Source: Sulfuricellaceae bacterium (GTDB taxonomy: Bacteria > Pseudomonadota > Gammaproteobacteria > Burkholderiales > Sulfuricellaceae). Taken from it: a DNA stretch of 62,892 nt. Position 1 is the stretch's first letter, and the number at the start of each line of letters is the position of its first letter. The position numbers and the translations under genes were made by a program. The notes under the pieces were generated by a model. That model was not told where the DNA came from. It worked only from the letters and a program-made list of their open reading frames with translations, and ran no database searches. Below, in pieces: positions 15,840 through 24,662 of the stretch. Location of the stretch: NCBI GenBank assembly GCA_030690895.1, contig JAUYFQ010000006.1, forward strand, positions 1 through 62,892, given 5' to 3'.

Positions 15840-17237
15840 ATGAAACGTAGACAATTTATGGGTTTGCTTGGCGCATCCGCTTTGGGGCTGTTGCTTCCCG
15901 GCGCATCCTTCGCCGATGATGACGATGATGATGAACGCGACAGCACAAGAACGACTAGCTCCACCGCAACTACTGTGCCTGCCGATACCGGCGCAACCGG
16001 CCGGGTTGTAGTGGTCGGCGGCGGCATGGCTGGCGTGACGGCGGCAAAGTTTCTTCGTCTGTGGGGCGGCAGCAAGGTGCAAGTCACCCTGATCAATCCG
16101 GACACGACTTATCCGTCGAACATCATGAGCAATCTGGTGCTCAATGGTTCCACGACCATGGCGAATCTGACTTACAAATACGACAAGCTGACCTTGCTTT
16201 ATGGCGTTAATTTCGTGCAGGGCACGGTCACGGGCATCACGCCCGGAACGGCTGGCGCAGTGACGCTGGCCAATGGCCGGATCATTCCCTACGACAAGCT
16301 GATCCTGGCGCCCGGCATCGAATTCGACGCGATTCCTGGACTGGATTCTAACGTGGTGACCCATGCCTGGAAGGCCGGTGCGCAGACTACCTTGCTGGCC
16401 AGCCAGCTCAAGGCCATGCCGGTTGGCGGGACGTTTGTGATGACGATCCCGGCTTCGCCCTATCGCTGCCCTCCCGGCCCTTACGAGCGGGCTTGCGTGG
16501 TGGCCGACTGGGTGAAGAAAAACAAGGGGTCGAATGCACGCGTTATCGTACTCGACGCCAATCCCTTCATTCAGGCGGAAAGAACCGGTTTCGAGCACGC
16601 CTTCAATGTCACGCATCGTGGTGTGATTACCTACATTCCCAATGTGACCATTGCCAGCGTCAACTCGCTCAGCCGCACGCTGCAAACCAACTGGGGAACG
16701 CTGGAGCAGACCTGCAACCTGTCTGGAACGGGCATCATCAATGGCGGCCTGGTCGGCATAAGAAGCGCCTCCGTGCTTAACGTGATTCCGCCCCACAAGG
16801 CTGGCCGCATCATTACCGATTCGGGCATCGGGCTGAACAACGCGTCTGCCGGTCGCTGGGCAGGGGTGGATGTGCGCAGCTACGAATCCACTGCCGTGAA
16901 GAATATTTACGTCATCGGTGATTCATCCTCAACCGGGCAACCCAAGGCGGGCCATATCGCCAACCAGGAAGCCAAGCTGTGTGCGGACGCCATCACCCGC
17001 TCACTGCGCGGAGACAATACGCCCAACCCATCGCCCAAGACCAATTCGGCTTGCTATTCGCCGATTACCGCGACCACGGCATCCTGGCTGACAGTGGTGT
17101 ATACCTACGACCCGGTGAACATGAAAATGGTCGCTGTGCCCGGCGCAGGACCCACCGAGGCGAATGCGGCAACGCAGGACAACTTCAAGGAAATGCAGCA
17201 ATGGTTTGCCAACCTGATGGCAGACAGTTTCGCCTGA
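15840..17237 (+). CDS. fccB: Flavocytochrome c sulfide dehydrogenase, flavoprotein subunit
   Basis: 465 residues. A twin-arginine signal (MKRRQFMGLLGASALG) is followed by an unusual acidic and Thr/Ser-rich linker (six consecutive Asp, then ERDSTRTT). The FAD-binding Rossmann motif is VVVVGGGMAGVTAAKFL. SPYRCPPGPYERACVVADW is the family segment containing the redox-active cysteine, and NIYVIGDSS is the second FAD motif; the C-terminal FCSD domain has the NSACYSP and QQWFANLMADSF segments. It oxidises sulfide to sulfur or polysulfide in the periplasm and passes electrons to a c-type cytochrome, probably the product of 15379-15696. AGGAGAACAAT precedes the ATG. Confidence 0.93.
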   Translation: MKRRQFMGLLGASALGLLLPGASFADDDDDDERDSTRTTSSTATTVPADTGATGRVVVVGGGMAGVTAAKFLRLWGGSKVQVTLINPDTTYPSNIMSNLVLNGSTTMANLTYKYDKLTLLYGVNFVQGTVTGITPGTAGAVTLANGRIIPYDKLILAPGIEFDAIPGLDSNVVTHAWKAGAQTTLLASQLKAMPVGGTFVMTIPASPYRCPPGPYERACVVADWVKKNKGSNARVIVLDANPFIQAERTGFEHAFNVTHRGVITYIPNVTIASVNSLSRTLQTNWGTLEQTCNLSGTGIINGGLVGIRSASVLNVIPPHKAGRIITDSGIGLNNASAGRWAGVDVRSYESTAVKNIYVIGDSSSTGQPKAGHIANQEAKLCADAITRSLRGDNTPNPSPKTNSACYSPITATTASWLTVVYTYDPVNMKMVAVPGAGPTEANAATQDNFKEMQQWFANLMADSFA

Positions 17238-17257
17238 TGACTCCGTTGTGAAATGAG

Positions 17258-17288
17258 AACGCCACCGAAACAGGGTGGCGTTTTTTTT
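17258..17288 (+). terminator. Rho-independent terminator after fccB
   Basis: Stem CGCCACC / GGTGGCG (17260-17266 with 17274-17280), loop gaaacag, followed by eight T residues. It lies 20 bases after the fccB stop codon. Confidence 0.9.
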
Positions 17289-17358
17289 GTTGTGGGTTTT
17301 ACCGTGGAGAAGGGGAGTGCCTGTCTTGGCATTGAGTGCGACCTTCAGATCTTAAGCG

Positions 17359-17393
17359 CCTGTTCGGGATCGTTTGATACCGAACAGGTTTTT
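17359..17393 (+). terminator. Strong hairpin followed by T-run
   Basis: CCTGTTCGG and CCGAACAGG (17359-17367 and 17380-17388) form a 9-bp stem followed by TTTTT on the plus strand. The T-run is on the plus side, so it resembles a second terminator for the fccB transcript; on the minus strand it lies just past the stop of the glycine-zipper gene and could also end that transcript. Confidence 0.55.
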
Positions 17394-17406
17394 CCCTTAC
17401 GGATAC

Positions 17407-17874
17407 TCAGTCGCGGTGGCCACGGTGATGGTCATTACGATACGAATCATGGCGGTCGTGGTGGCGATTGCCCCAGCCATGGTCGTTGTGTCCATGGCGC
17501 GGCTGGGTATAAATGACCACCGGCGGCTGACGATAATAGGTTTGCGGAACGTATTCGACACGCTGGCGGTAGTAAGACGGTTGCTGAACGTATTCGACGG
17601 GCTGACGGTAAATAACCGGTTCCCGGTAATAAACGTTCCGTGGCGCATAATATTCCCTGCGCGCATCGTGCCGGTTGTCGGCGATGACGGCGCCGGTAAC
17701 GGCTCCGAGCACACCGCCAATAATGGCCCCATCGTGCCCGTTAATCGAGTGTCCAATCAGGGCACCCGTGCTGCCCCCGATTACGGCGCCAACAAATTCA
17801 TCATTCGCCATTGCCGTTTGGGCGCTCATGCCAACCGACAACAAGGCCACTATCGCAATAATGCGGGTTTTCAT
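17407..17874 (-). CDS. Exported glycine-zipper protein with His-rich C-terminus
   Basis: 155 residues: signal peptide (MKTRIIAIVALLSVGMSAQT), then a glycine-zipper segment (GAVIGGSTGALIGHSING and GGVLGAVTGAVIADN) of the outer-membrane/2TM type, a Tyr/Gln/Pro-rich repeat region (YYREPVIYRQPVEYVQ, YYRQRVEYVPQTYYRQ), and a tail with about ten histidines (RHGHNDHGWGNRHHDRHD). The tail suggests metal binding, which fits the divergent CusRS-type metal regulator next door, but this is inference. The ATG at 17874 is chosen because GGAGATCAAA precedes it. Its gene and the regulator gene share a 140-base divergent promoter region. Confidence 0.75.
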   Translation of the reverse strand: MKTRIIAIVALLSVGMSAQTAMANDEFVGAVIGGSTGALIGHSINGHDGAIIGGVLGAVTGAVIADNRHDARREYYAPRNVYYREPVIYRQPVEYVQQPSYYRQRVEYVPQTYYRQPPVVIYTQPRHGHNDHGWGNRHHDRHDSYRNDHHRGHRD

Positions 17875-18014
17875 TTTGATCTCCAATTCTGTGTGACGGT
17901 AAAACGCAGTAAAGCCTGCGCCTTGAGCAATTAACGCTGTGGCCATAAACCCCGTTGACGTCAGTCGACCGTACAGGCTAAATAGTGTCAGTGCTTGAAA
18001 GAGGCAAAAAAACA

Positions 18015-18689
18015 GTGAAAATACTGATAGTCGAAGACGAGCTCAAAACCGGGGATTACATCCGGCAAGGGCTGATGGAAGCGGGCTTCATCGTCGATCT
18101 GGCGCGTGATGGGTCGGATGGTCTGCATCTGGGCCTGACGGGCGATTATGATCTGGCGATTCTGGATGTCATGTTGCCCAAGCTGGATGGCTGGCAGGTC
18201 CTGCAAGGCTGGCGCGGCGCCGGCAAGGAGATGACGGTGCTGTTTCTGAGCGCGCGCGATCAGGTCGAAGATCGGGTCAAGGGACTGGAACTTGGCGCGG
18301 ATGATTATCTGCTCAAACCTTTCGCATTTGCAGAGCTGCTGGCTAGAGTGAGAACCCTGTTGCGGCGCGGCAAGACGCGGGAGTCTGGTATTTTATGCGT
18401 AGCTGATCTGGAACTGGATGCCTTGCGCCGACGCGTTACGCGCGGCGGTCAGCGCATTGATCTTACTGCCAAGGAATTTGCCTTGCTGGAACTGTTGTTG
18501 CGCCGCAAGGGCGAGGTGCTGACGCGCTCACTGATTGCCTCGCAGGTCTGGGACATGAATTTCGACAGCGATACCAATGTGATCGATGTGGCGATCCGGC
18601 GTTTGCGCGCCAAGGTGGACGATCCTTTTGAACGCAAACTGATCCACACCCTGCGGGGCATGGGTTATGTGTTGGAGGAGCAGGCGTGA
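18015..18689 (+). CDS. cusR: OmpR-family response regulator, heavy-metal (CusR/CopR/IrlR) type
   Basis: A receiver domain (ILIVEDE acidic pair, phospho-accepting Asp in [14 protein letters not shown], Lys in LLKPFAF) and a winged-helix DNA-binding domain ([47 protein letters not shown]) typical of heavy-metal response regulators. The GTG at 18015 (KILIVEDEL) is preferred, with AGAGG upstream; an ATG-type start at 17985 would add ten residues. It overlaps the sensor kinase gene by 4 bases (GTGA). The gene name indicates the family; the inducing metal is not shown by the sequence. Confidence 0.88.
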   Translation: MKILIVEDELKTGDYIRQGLMEAGFIVDLARDGSDGLHLGLTGDYDLAILDVMLPKLDGWQVLQGWRGAGKEMTVLFLSARDQVEDRVKGLELGADDYLLKPFAFAELLARVRTLLRRGKTRESGILCVADLELDALRRRVTRGGQRIDLTAKEFALLELLLRRKGEVLTRSLIASQVWDMNFDSDTNVIDVAIRRLRAKVDDPFERKLIHTLRGMGYVLEEQA

Positions 18690-20059
18690 GGCCAGGTTTT
18701 TTTCTGGCCAGGCAGTCGCTGACCCTGCGCCTGACTGCGTTGTTCGCGGCGGCTTCCACGGTGGTTCTGCTGGGCTTGAGCTGGGTTGTCGGCCAGGCGG
18801 TTGAGCGGCATTTCGAGTCCATGGATATGGGCGAGTTGGGCGGCAAGATCGAGCTGGTGCGCAATATCTTGTCCAAAACACGAGGCGTCGAGGAAAAGAC
18901 TTTGCTGCAAAGGCGCCTGGACGATGCGCTGGTGGGGCATCATCACATGTCTGTTCAGGTTCTGGATGCGGATGGTCAGATGCTTTATCGTGCAGGCGAA
19001 GCGAATTTTCCCGCTCGTCTGATGACTGATGAAGTCGGTCGTCCCCTCCTCTGGGATGATGGTCACGCGATATTTCGTGGTTTGTCCGCCAGACTGTCTG
19101 AGCCGGGGATGGAAGCCGTGGCGGTAGCAATCGATATTTCTCATCACCAGCATTTCATGCATGAGTTTCGCTCGACCTTGTGGCGCTTTGTGCTGGCGGC
19201 GGCCTTGTTGAGCGGGATTCTGGGTTGGGTGGCGGCGCGGCGCGGCCTGCTGCCCTTGCGCGTGATTCGGCAAGGGGCGGCGGAAGTGACAGCCAGTCGC
19301 CTGAATTATCGCCTGCCGGTGGCAGCGATCCCGCTCGAACTGGCCGATCTGGCGGACACCCTGAACAAGATGCTGGCGCGGCTGGAGGCGTCCTTTTTGC
19401 GCCTGTCGGACTTTTCATCTGATCTCGCACATGAATTGCGCACCCCGCTCAGCAATCTGATGACCCAGTCCCAGGTCGTCCTCAGTCGTGCGCGCAGCAA
19501 TGAGGAATACCGCGAAGCACTGGCATCCAGCACCGAAGAGGTCGAGCGTCTGGCGCGCATGGTGTCGGACATGCTGTTTCTGGCGCGCTCGGATAACGGC
19601 CTGGCCGCACTTGAGCGGGAGCCAGTTGATCTGGCTGCGGAAGTGCGCGACCTTTTTGATTTTTATTCGGCCCTGGCCGATGAAAATGGGCTGAGCCTGA
19701 TGCAGGAGGGAAATGCGCGGGTTTCCGGCGACAAGCTGATGCTGCGCAGGGCGATGAGCAATTTGCTGGCCAATGCCATTCGTCACACGCCGCGCGGCGG
19801 GGTCATCAAGGTCGCGATCGAGCCGGATGAAAGCGGCGCCCGCCTGCGTATCGAAAACCCGGGTGAAACCATCCCGCCAGAACATTTGCCGCGCCTGTTT
19901 GATCGCTTCTATCGAGTCGATTCCTCGCGCCAGCATCTGGGCGACGGCGCGGGCCTGGGGCTGGCGATCACGCAGGCAATCATCCAGGCGCACGGCGGAA
20001 AAATTAGCGTTCGCTCATTAGATGGCGTGACATGCTTTGAATTTTATCTGCCCGAATAG
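18686..20059 (+). CDS. cusS: Heavy-metal sensor histidine kinase (CusS/CopS type)
   Basis: 457 residues: first membrane helix ([20 protein letters not shown]), a periplasmic domain with the HHH and HHQH stretches (residues about 90-155), a second helix ([17 protein letters not shown]), HAMP ([13 protein letters not shown]...SRLNYRLPV), H-box [14 protein letters not shown]-box [13 protein letters not shown], and G2 GAGLGLAI. It phosphorylates the CusR-type regulator encoded just upstream, with which it overlaps. The periplasmic histidines are plausible metal ligands. No metal efflux genes directly follow it; its targets may include the His-rich protein gene transcribed divergently. Confidence 0.9.
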   Translation: MRPGFFLARQSLTLRLTALFAAASTVVLLGLSWVVGQAVERHFESMDMGELGGKIELVRNILSKTRGVEEKTLLQRRLDDALVGHHHMSVQVLDADGQMLYRAGEANFPARLMTDEVGRPLLWDDGHAIFRGLSARLSEPGMEAVAVAIDISHHQHFMHEFRSTLWRFVLAAALLSGILGWVAARRGLLPLRVIRQGAAEVTASRLNYRLPVAAIPLELADLADTLNKMLARLEASFLRLSDFSSDLAHELRTPLSNLMTQSQVVLSRARSNEEYREALASSTEEVERLARMVSDMLFLARSDNGLAALEREPVDLAAEVRDLFDFYSALADENGLSLMQEGNARVSGDKLMLRRAMSNLLANAIRHTPRGGVIKVAIEPDESGARLRIENPGETIPPEHLPRLFDRFYRVDSSRQHLGDGAGLGLAITQAIIQAHGGKISVRSLDGVTCFEFYLPE

Positions 20060-20073
20060 GCCGGACAAGCGCC

Positions 20074-20131
20074 TGTGGGTCGGCCTTCAGGCCGACGATT
20101 CAAATAATGTCGGCCTGAAGGCCGACCCACA
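20074..20131. repeat. Double GTCGGCC palindrome (58-bp inverted repeat)
   Basis: TGTGGGTCGGCCTTCAGGCC and, after a 15-base spacer, the inverted copy ending GGCCGACCCACA. Each half is itself a hairpin and the halves are inverted copies, so a long cruciform is possible. Same family as 158-185. It lies between cusS and the alcohol dehydrogenase gene and may end the cusRS transcript. Confidence 0.8.
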
Positions 20132-20152
20132 TGACTGAGCAGGAGTTGTAAA

Positions 20153-21349
20153 GTGAATCAGATATTTTCAATCGCCCGTTTGCCGCGCATCGAGTTCGGC
20201 GCGGGTGCTATCCGCAAGATTCCGGCGATACTGGATCGCTATGGCAAGCGCTTGCTGATCGTGAGTGGTGGCCAGTCCTTGCAGGCCACGCCACAGTGGG
20301 CGTGGTTGAGCGAAACCTTGCAAGCGCAAAAATTTGATTATGAGGTCATCAGGGTCAGCGGCGAGCCGTCGCCTGAGCTGGTGGATGAGGCAGTAGCCAG
20401 TTTCAGGGGTCGGGAATTTGATGTCGTGCTGGGTATCGGCGGGGGCAGCGTGCTGGATGCGGCCAAGGCCATCGCCGGTCTGCTGAAGCCGGGCAATTCG
20501 GTCATGGACCACCTCGAAGGCGTGGGGCCGGAACTGCCCTACGTTGGGCCCACTACGCCCTTTGTTGCGGTGCCGACTACTGCCGGAACAGGCAGCGAGG
20601 CGACCAAAAATGCCGTGCTTTCCACGCTTTCAACCCAGGGGAAAGACGGGTTCAAGAAGTCGTTTCGAGACGAGCAACTGGTGCCGGAATATGCCGTCGT
20701 CGATCCTGATCTGCTGGCCACCTGCCCGCAGCCCCTGATCGCGGCCAACGGGATGGACGCGTTCACCCAATTGCTGGAGTCCTATGTTTCGAGCAAAGCC
20801 AATCCTCTGACCGATGCGCTGGCCTGGTCAGGCATGGAAGCTGCTCGGGATGGTCTGTTGGCCTGGTACGAAGGCGGGGAGGGCGCGGTTGCCGGGCGTG
20901 AGAAAATGGCCTATGCCGCGTTGCTGTCTGGCGTGACGCTGGCGCAGGTCGGGCTGGGGTCGGTGCATGGACTGGCCGCGCCGCTCGGGGCTTTTCATGC
21001 GGTTCCTCATGGCATGGCTTGCGGCATCCTGCTGCAAGCCGCTACACGGGTGAATATCGAGGTGCTGGAAGCGCGTGATCCTGCTCATCCGGTGCTGGTC
21101 AAATATGCACGCGTGGGGCGCATGTTCGCGCGCAAGGTGCATGTCGACGATGCTGCTGCTCGCGCAACCCTGTTGCAGACGCTGGCGCACTGGAGCGAGT
21201 CCATGAGTCTGCCGCGTCTTGGCGGATTCGGCGTTGGGTCGGCTGATCTGGCGCATATCGTTGTTCACTGCCGGGGCAGCAGCATGAAAACCAATCCGGT
21301 CGAACTTTCTGACGCGGAGGCGGAGAGCATTCTGGCCACCTGTTTGTGA
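20153..21349 (+). CDS. Iron-containing alcohol dehydrogenase
   Basis: 398 residues with the group III alcohol dehydrogenase pattern: an NAD(P)-binding half with GIGGGSVLDAAKA (GGGS), PTTAGTGSEATKNAV, and a metal-binding half with Asp in NGMDAFTQLLES and histidines in VHGLAAPLGAFHAVPHGMAC. Such enzymes interconvert alcohols or aldehydes, often with low substrate specificity. The GTG start at 20153 is required because no in-frame ATG lies nearby; AGGAGTTGTAAA precedes it. A promoter between the palindrome and the GTG is not evident. Confidence 0.9.
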   Translation: MNQIFSIARLPRIEFGAGAIRKIPAILDRYGKRLLIVSGGQSLQATPQWAWLSETLQAQKFDYEVIRVSGEPSPELVDEAVASFRGREFDVVLGIGGGSVLDAAKAIAGLLKPGNSVMDHLEGVGPELPYVGPTTPFVAVPTTAGTGSEATKNAVLSTLSTQGKDGFKKSFRDEQLVPEYAVVDPDLLATCPQPLIAANGMDAFTQLLESYVSSKANPLTDALAWSGMEAARDGLLAWYEGGEGAVAGREKMAYAALLSGVTLAQVGLGSVHGLAAPLGAFHAVPHGMACGILLQAATRVNIEVLEARDPAHPVLVKYARVGRMFARKVHVDDAAARATLLQTLAHWSESMSLPRLGGFGVGSADLAHIVVHCRGSSMKTNPVELSDAEAESILATCL

Positions 21350-21356
21350 GTTTTTC

Positions 21357-22274
21357 ATGTATTTACGTTACAATATTGATATGACTGACTTTTCTGATCG
21401 AACTACGGATAGCTATCTGGACATACTGCGTCAACTTGAAGCGGCAGCGGTCAACCATACCGCTTGGCTGAAAGGCCTGTATCGTGTCATGATTTGTGGC
21501 AGCGAGCCGGATGCGGCTGACCTGGAAACGGATGCTTATTGTCATTGCAGGTTTGGTCAGTGGTACTACAGCGAGGACTGCCATGACCTGCGAACAGATC
21601 CCGCCTTCATAAAAATTGGCGAGTGTCACGAAGCGATGCATACCAGCGCGGGTGAGTTGCTTCAAACCCGGTACGGAGGCCAGGCAGTCCCGGTCGAAAT
21701 TTACGACGCATTCATGGATCTGTCGATCCGTCTCAGGCAGGACATTGCCTCCTACCAGTTGGACATCATCAATACGCTGTGCATTGTGGACCATCTGACC
21801 GGTGCATGGAATCGCACCGGCATGAGCAAGAAGTTGCAGGAGGAGCACGAGCGGATGGTGCGCGGCAAGAAGGAGTGCTGCGTCTGCATGATGGATCTCG
21901 ATCATTTCAAGCTGGTGAACGATACCTACGGACATTGCGCCGGTGATAGCGTGCTCGCTGAAGCAACAAAGTTCATTTCCGGCCAGTTGAGAAAATACGA
22001 TTCGATTTTTCGCTACGGTGGCGAGGAATTCCTGATCTGCCTGCCCGATATTACAATCGAAAATGCCATGCTCCGCCTGGAGCACATCCGGGCCGGGTTG
22101 GCGGCGCTGCCTATTCCAGTCAAGGGGCAGAACGACATTTATGTCTCTGCCTCGTTTGGTCTTACCAACATGGCCGTTGCCGAGACCATCGACGACACCA
22201 TCCGCAAGGCCGATCACGCGCTGCTGTGCGCCAAGGCCAAGGGACGGAACCAAGTCTGTCAGTGGACGTTCTGA
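21357..22274 (+). CDS. Diguanylate cyclase with N-terminal zinc-binding CZB domain (DgcZ-like)
   Basis: 305 residues. The N-terminal part has the CZB zinc-ligand pattern: His34 in NHTAWLKGLYR, Cys64 in CHCRFGQWYYS, and His91/His95 in ECHEAMH. The C-terminal GGDEF domain has FRYGGEEFLICLPD with an intact GGEEF active site and the substrate-binding DLDHFKLVND. E. coli DgcZ has the same arrangement and is inhibited by zinc, so this enzyme probably makes cyclic di-GMP in response to zinc availability. The start may be the ATG at 21381 (MTDFSDRT), since neither has a clear ribosome-binding site. It follows the alcohol dehydrogenase by 7 bases and is probably co-transcribed. Confidence 0.88.
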   Translation: MYLRYNIDMTDFSDRTTDSYLDILRQLEAAAVNHTAWLKGLYRVMICGSEPDAADLETDAYCHCRFGQWYYSEDCHDLRTDPAFIKIGECHEAMHTSAGELLQTRYGGQAVPVEIYDAFMDLSIRLRQDIASYQLDIINTLCIVDHLTGAWNRTGMSKKLQEEHERMVRGKKECCVCMMDLDHFKLVNDTYGHCAGDSVLAEATKFISGQLRKYDSIFRYGGEEFLICLPDITIENAMLRLEHIRAGLAALPIPVKGQNDIYVSASFGLTNMAVAETIDDTIRKADHALLCAKAKGRNQVCQWTF

Positions 22275-22308
22275 GGTTCTACGCTATAAAGCCAGGCTGG
22301 AATTAAAA

Positions 22309-22363
22309 TGGGGTGATGGAATGGGTGATGAAAACCTCCCAGCCTTCCCCATTCCTCATCCCC
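22309..22363. terminator. Imperfect hairpin between convergent genes
   Basis: gggtgatggaatggg at 22309-22325 is roughly inverted at 22347-22363 (ccccattcctcatcccc). It lies between the convergent cyclase and patatin genes and could serve as a bidirectional terminator, although no T-run follows on either side. Confidence 0.35.
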
Positions 22364-22366
22364 TAC

Positions 22367-24643
22367 TTAGTACCAGGGTCGTCCGAGATAGAAATAGATC
22401 GAATTTCTCCCGCCCTCTGCATGACCGTATCCCAGGTAAAACGGGCCCAGTGGCGTGTCCGCCCCAATCAGCAGGGTGCCGGACTTGATCAGATTGTTCA
22501 GCCGCGCTTCACTGCTATCTTCCCACGTATTACCCACTTGCAGCCCACCACCCAGATAGACCGGCAGAATGCTGGACTGATGCAGTCGATAGAGGTAGGT
22601 CACCCCGCCGAGCGCCATATCTTGTCCAGATAATGCGTTGGGCTGGAAGCCGGACAGATTCAGGAATCCGCCCAGCAGCAGGCGACCTTCGATAGGTGCT
22701 TCGCCCTTGGTAGTGGTACCCAGCGAGAGCGTGCCGATCAGGGTGTGGTCGCCCCAGCTCTTGGCCGCAGTAGAGCGAAACTTGACCTGATCGTACTCGG
22801 TGGTGGAGCCCAGCGCAGATTGCGAAGTATCAAACTCAAGCCGGGCGTAGTAGCCCGATCGCGGGAAATTGGGCGAATCCAGGGTTTCCAGTTGGGATCG
22901 AAGGTAAAGTTGCCCCTCTTTAAAGTCATAGTTTGGATAGGGGTTTTCCGTGCCGACGATCATCTCGGTGGAACCACGGTAGCGTTTGATGCCCAAGCGG
23001 ATATCACCCAGGGTGCCGAAGTTCTTGCCCAGGGCAAATTGCCCGCCCAGCCTGCTGATACTGTATTCGGCATCGGCATGATCGTCCGTATAGGAGCGCT
23101 GGCTTGTGTTGCCCGCAGCCAGACGGCCATAAACGAAATAATCGGCTGCCGGGTCAAGCGGCTGGTAGATTTCACTGCTCAGGATAGGATCCTGGCCGAA
23201 CTGGATGCCGGTTCGCCACTGGCCGTTGTAGGCATTCAGTGGCGCAACGCTATAAGCGACGCCGATGTTGAACGAGGAGCCCAGATCTTTTTCTGATGAC
23301 AGCGCCAAACCCATTTGCAGCGAATTGGTACCCCAGCTTTTGGTGACGGCCTCTACTTCTATGCCAGTCTGAGCATTTTCCTGAACCAGGTTGTAGCGCA
23401 CATTCTGGAATGCATCGAGCGAATAGATGCGATTCAGCCCATGCTGAACCTTGGCCAGATCCAGCGGTTGGCCTTCCATGTCACCAAAGTGGCTGCGCAA
23501 CATGGCTTCGCTAATGACGGAATTGTTCTTGAATTTGACGAATTCAATCATCGGCGGGCTAAATGGCTTTCCCTTTTTGTGAGCACCGTCCTGCTCATTT
23601 AGTGCGACGAGGTCAGACTGTTTGACCTTGGCCGCCTGCTCACCGGTCAGGACAAGTTTGTGTGTCAGCTCACCGGCCGAAACAAATTTCTGTGTCAGTT
23701 CGTTACGTTTTTCCTGTGTCGCCAGTTCGCCGGTCTTGATGGCCTCCATGACCTTGCCGAAATCGCCAGACCCAATGGTGCCCAGTGCCGGAACGATCAA
23801 CAGGTCGTTGCTGGTCAGCGTGGCAATCTGCTGTTGTGAGTTCCGGACAGTCAAAAATCCGGTCAGTTGATTCATCATGCCTAGCAGAGAACCGATCTCT
23901 TCTCGCTTGAGCAAGGGCGTGCCAATATCGACCGCGATCACGATATCTGCACCCATGGCGCGGACGACCGAAATCGGCAGGTTATTGGCCATGCCACCGT
24001 CCACCAATAATTTGTCGCCAATCTCGACCGCAGCAAAGGCCCCGGGTACCGCCATGCTGGCGCGCATGGCGCGTGCCAGGTCGCCAGAGCCGAGAACGAC
24101 CTCTTCCCCGGTGACCGCATCGGTTGCCACCGCGCGAAAGGGAATCGGCAGACGATCAAAATCATGGATGTTGGCAACGTGCAACGTCATGCTCTTGAGC
24201 AGAAAATCAAACTGCTGCCCCTGAATCAGCGCCGATGGGACGTTGATTTTCCCATCCTTCACCCCCGCGATCTTGTTGGAAAGATACAAGCGGTCGTCAG
24301 ATCTGCCGCGCTGGCTCTGCTCGGTTCTGGGCGGTTCATCCTTGAACGCCATATCCCAATCAGTCGTGCGGAGCAGCTCCTCGATTTGGGCCGGGCTGAG
24401 TCCGGATGCGTACAGTCCACCGATGACCGAGCCCATGCTGGTGCCTGCTACATAGTCAATCGGGATGCCCATTTCCTCGATGATTTTGAGTACACCAACA
24501 TGCGCCGCGCCGCGAGCACCGCCGCCACTCAAGGCGAGGCCGATTTTGGGCCTTTTTGCAGAAGCTTGATCTGATGCCGACATGGCCGGAATCGAAAGCA
24601 TGGAAAACAGGCAGATAGCCAGAATTGTCGAGAGTGTTTTCAT
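22367..24643 (-). CDS. Patatin-like phospholipase with C-terminal beta-barrel (PlpD/type Vd-like)
   Basis: 758 residues. After a signal peptide (MKTLSTILAICLFSMLSIPA) comes a patatin domain: oxyanion loop GLALSGGGARGAAHVG, nucleophile elbow GTSMG and dyad Asp in LLVDGGMANNLP. A POTRA-like stretch (EFVKFKNNSVISEAMLRSHF) and a 16-strand Omp85-type barrel follow to the C-terminal FYLGRPWY. This layout is that of PlpD-type (type Vd) autotransporters, in which the lipase is exported and anchored or released by its own barrel. The central region carries a short degenerate repeat (TGELATQEKR, AGELTHKLV, TGEQAAKVK). Lipid substrate unknown. Confidence 0.88.
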   Translation of the reverse strand: MKTLSTILAICLFSMLSIPAMSASDQASAKRPKIGLALSGGGARGAAHVGVLKIIEEMGIPIDYVAGTSMGSVIGGLYASGLSPAQIEELLRTTDWDMAFKDEPPRTEQSQRGRSDDRLYLSNKIAGVKDGKINVPSALIQGQQFDFLLKSMTLHVANIHDFDRLPIPFRAVATDAVTGEEVVLGSGDLARAMRASMAVPGAFAAVEIGDKLLVDGGMANNLPISVVRAMGADIVIAVDIGTPLLKREEIGSLLGMMNQLTGFLTVRNSQQQIATLTSNDLLIVPALGTIGSGDFGKVMEAIKTGELATQEKRNELTQKFVSAGELTHKLVLTGEQAAKVKQSDLVALNEQDGAHKKGKPFSPPMIEFVKFKNNSVISEAMLRSHFGDMEGQPLDLAKVQHGLNRIYSLDAFQNVRYNLVQENAQTGIEVEAVTKSWGTNSLQMGLALSSEKDLGSSFNIGVAYSVAPLNAYNGQWRTGIQFGQDPILSSEIYQPLDPAADYFVYGRLAAGNTSQRSYTDDHADAEYSISRLGGQFALGKNFGTLGDIRLGIKRYRGSTEMIVGTENPYPNYDFKEGQLYLRSQLETLDSPNFPRSGYYARLEFDTSQSALGSTTEYDQVKFRSTAAKSWGDHTLIGTLSLGTTTKGEAPIEGRLLLGGFLNLSGFQPNALSGQDMALGGVTYLYRLHQSSILPVYLGGGLQVGNTWEDSSEARLNNLIKSGTLLIGADTPLGPFYLGYGHAEGGRNSIYFYLGRPWY

Positions 24644-24662
24644 GAGGTGTATTTTAAACCAT

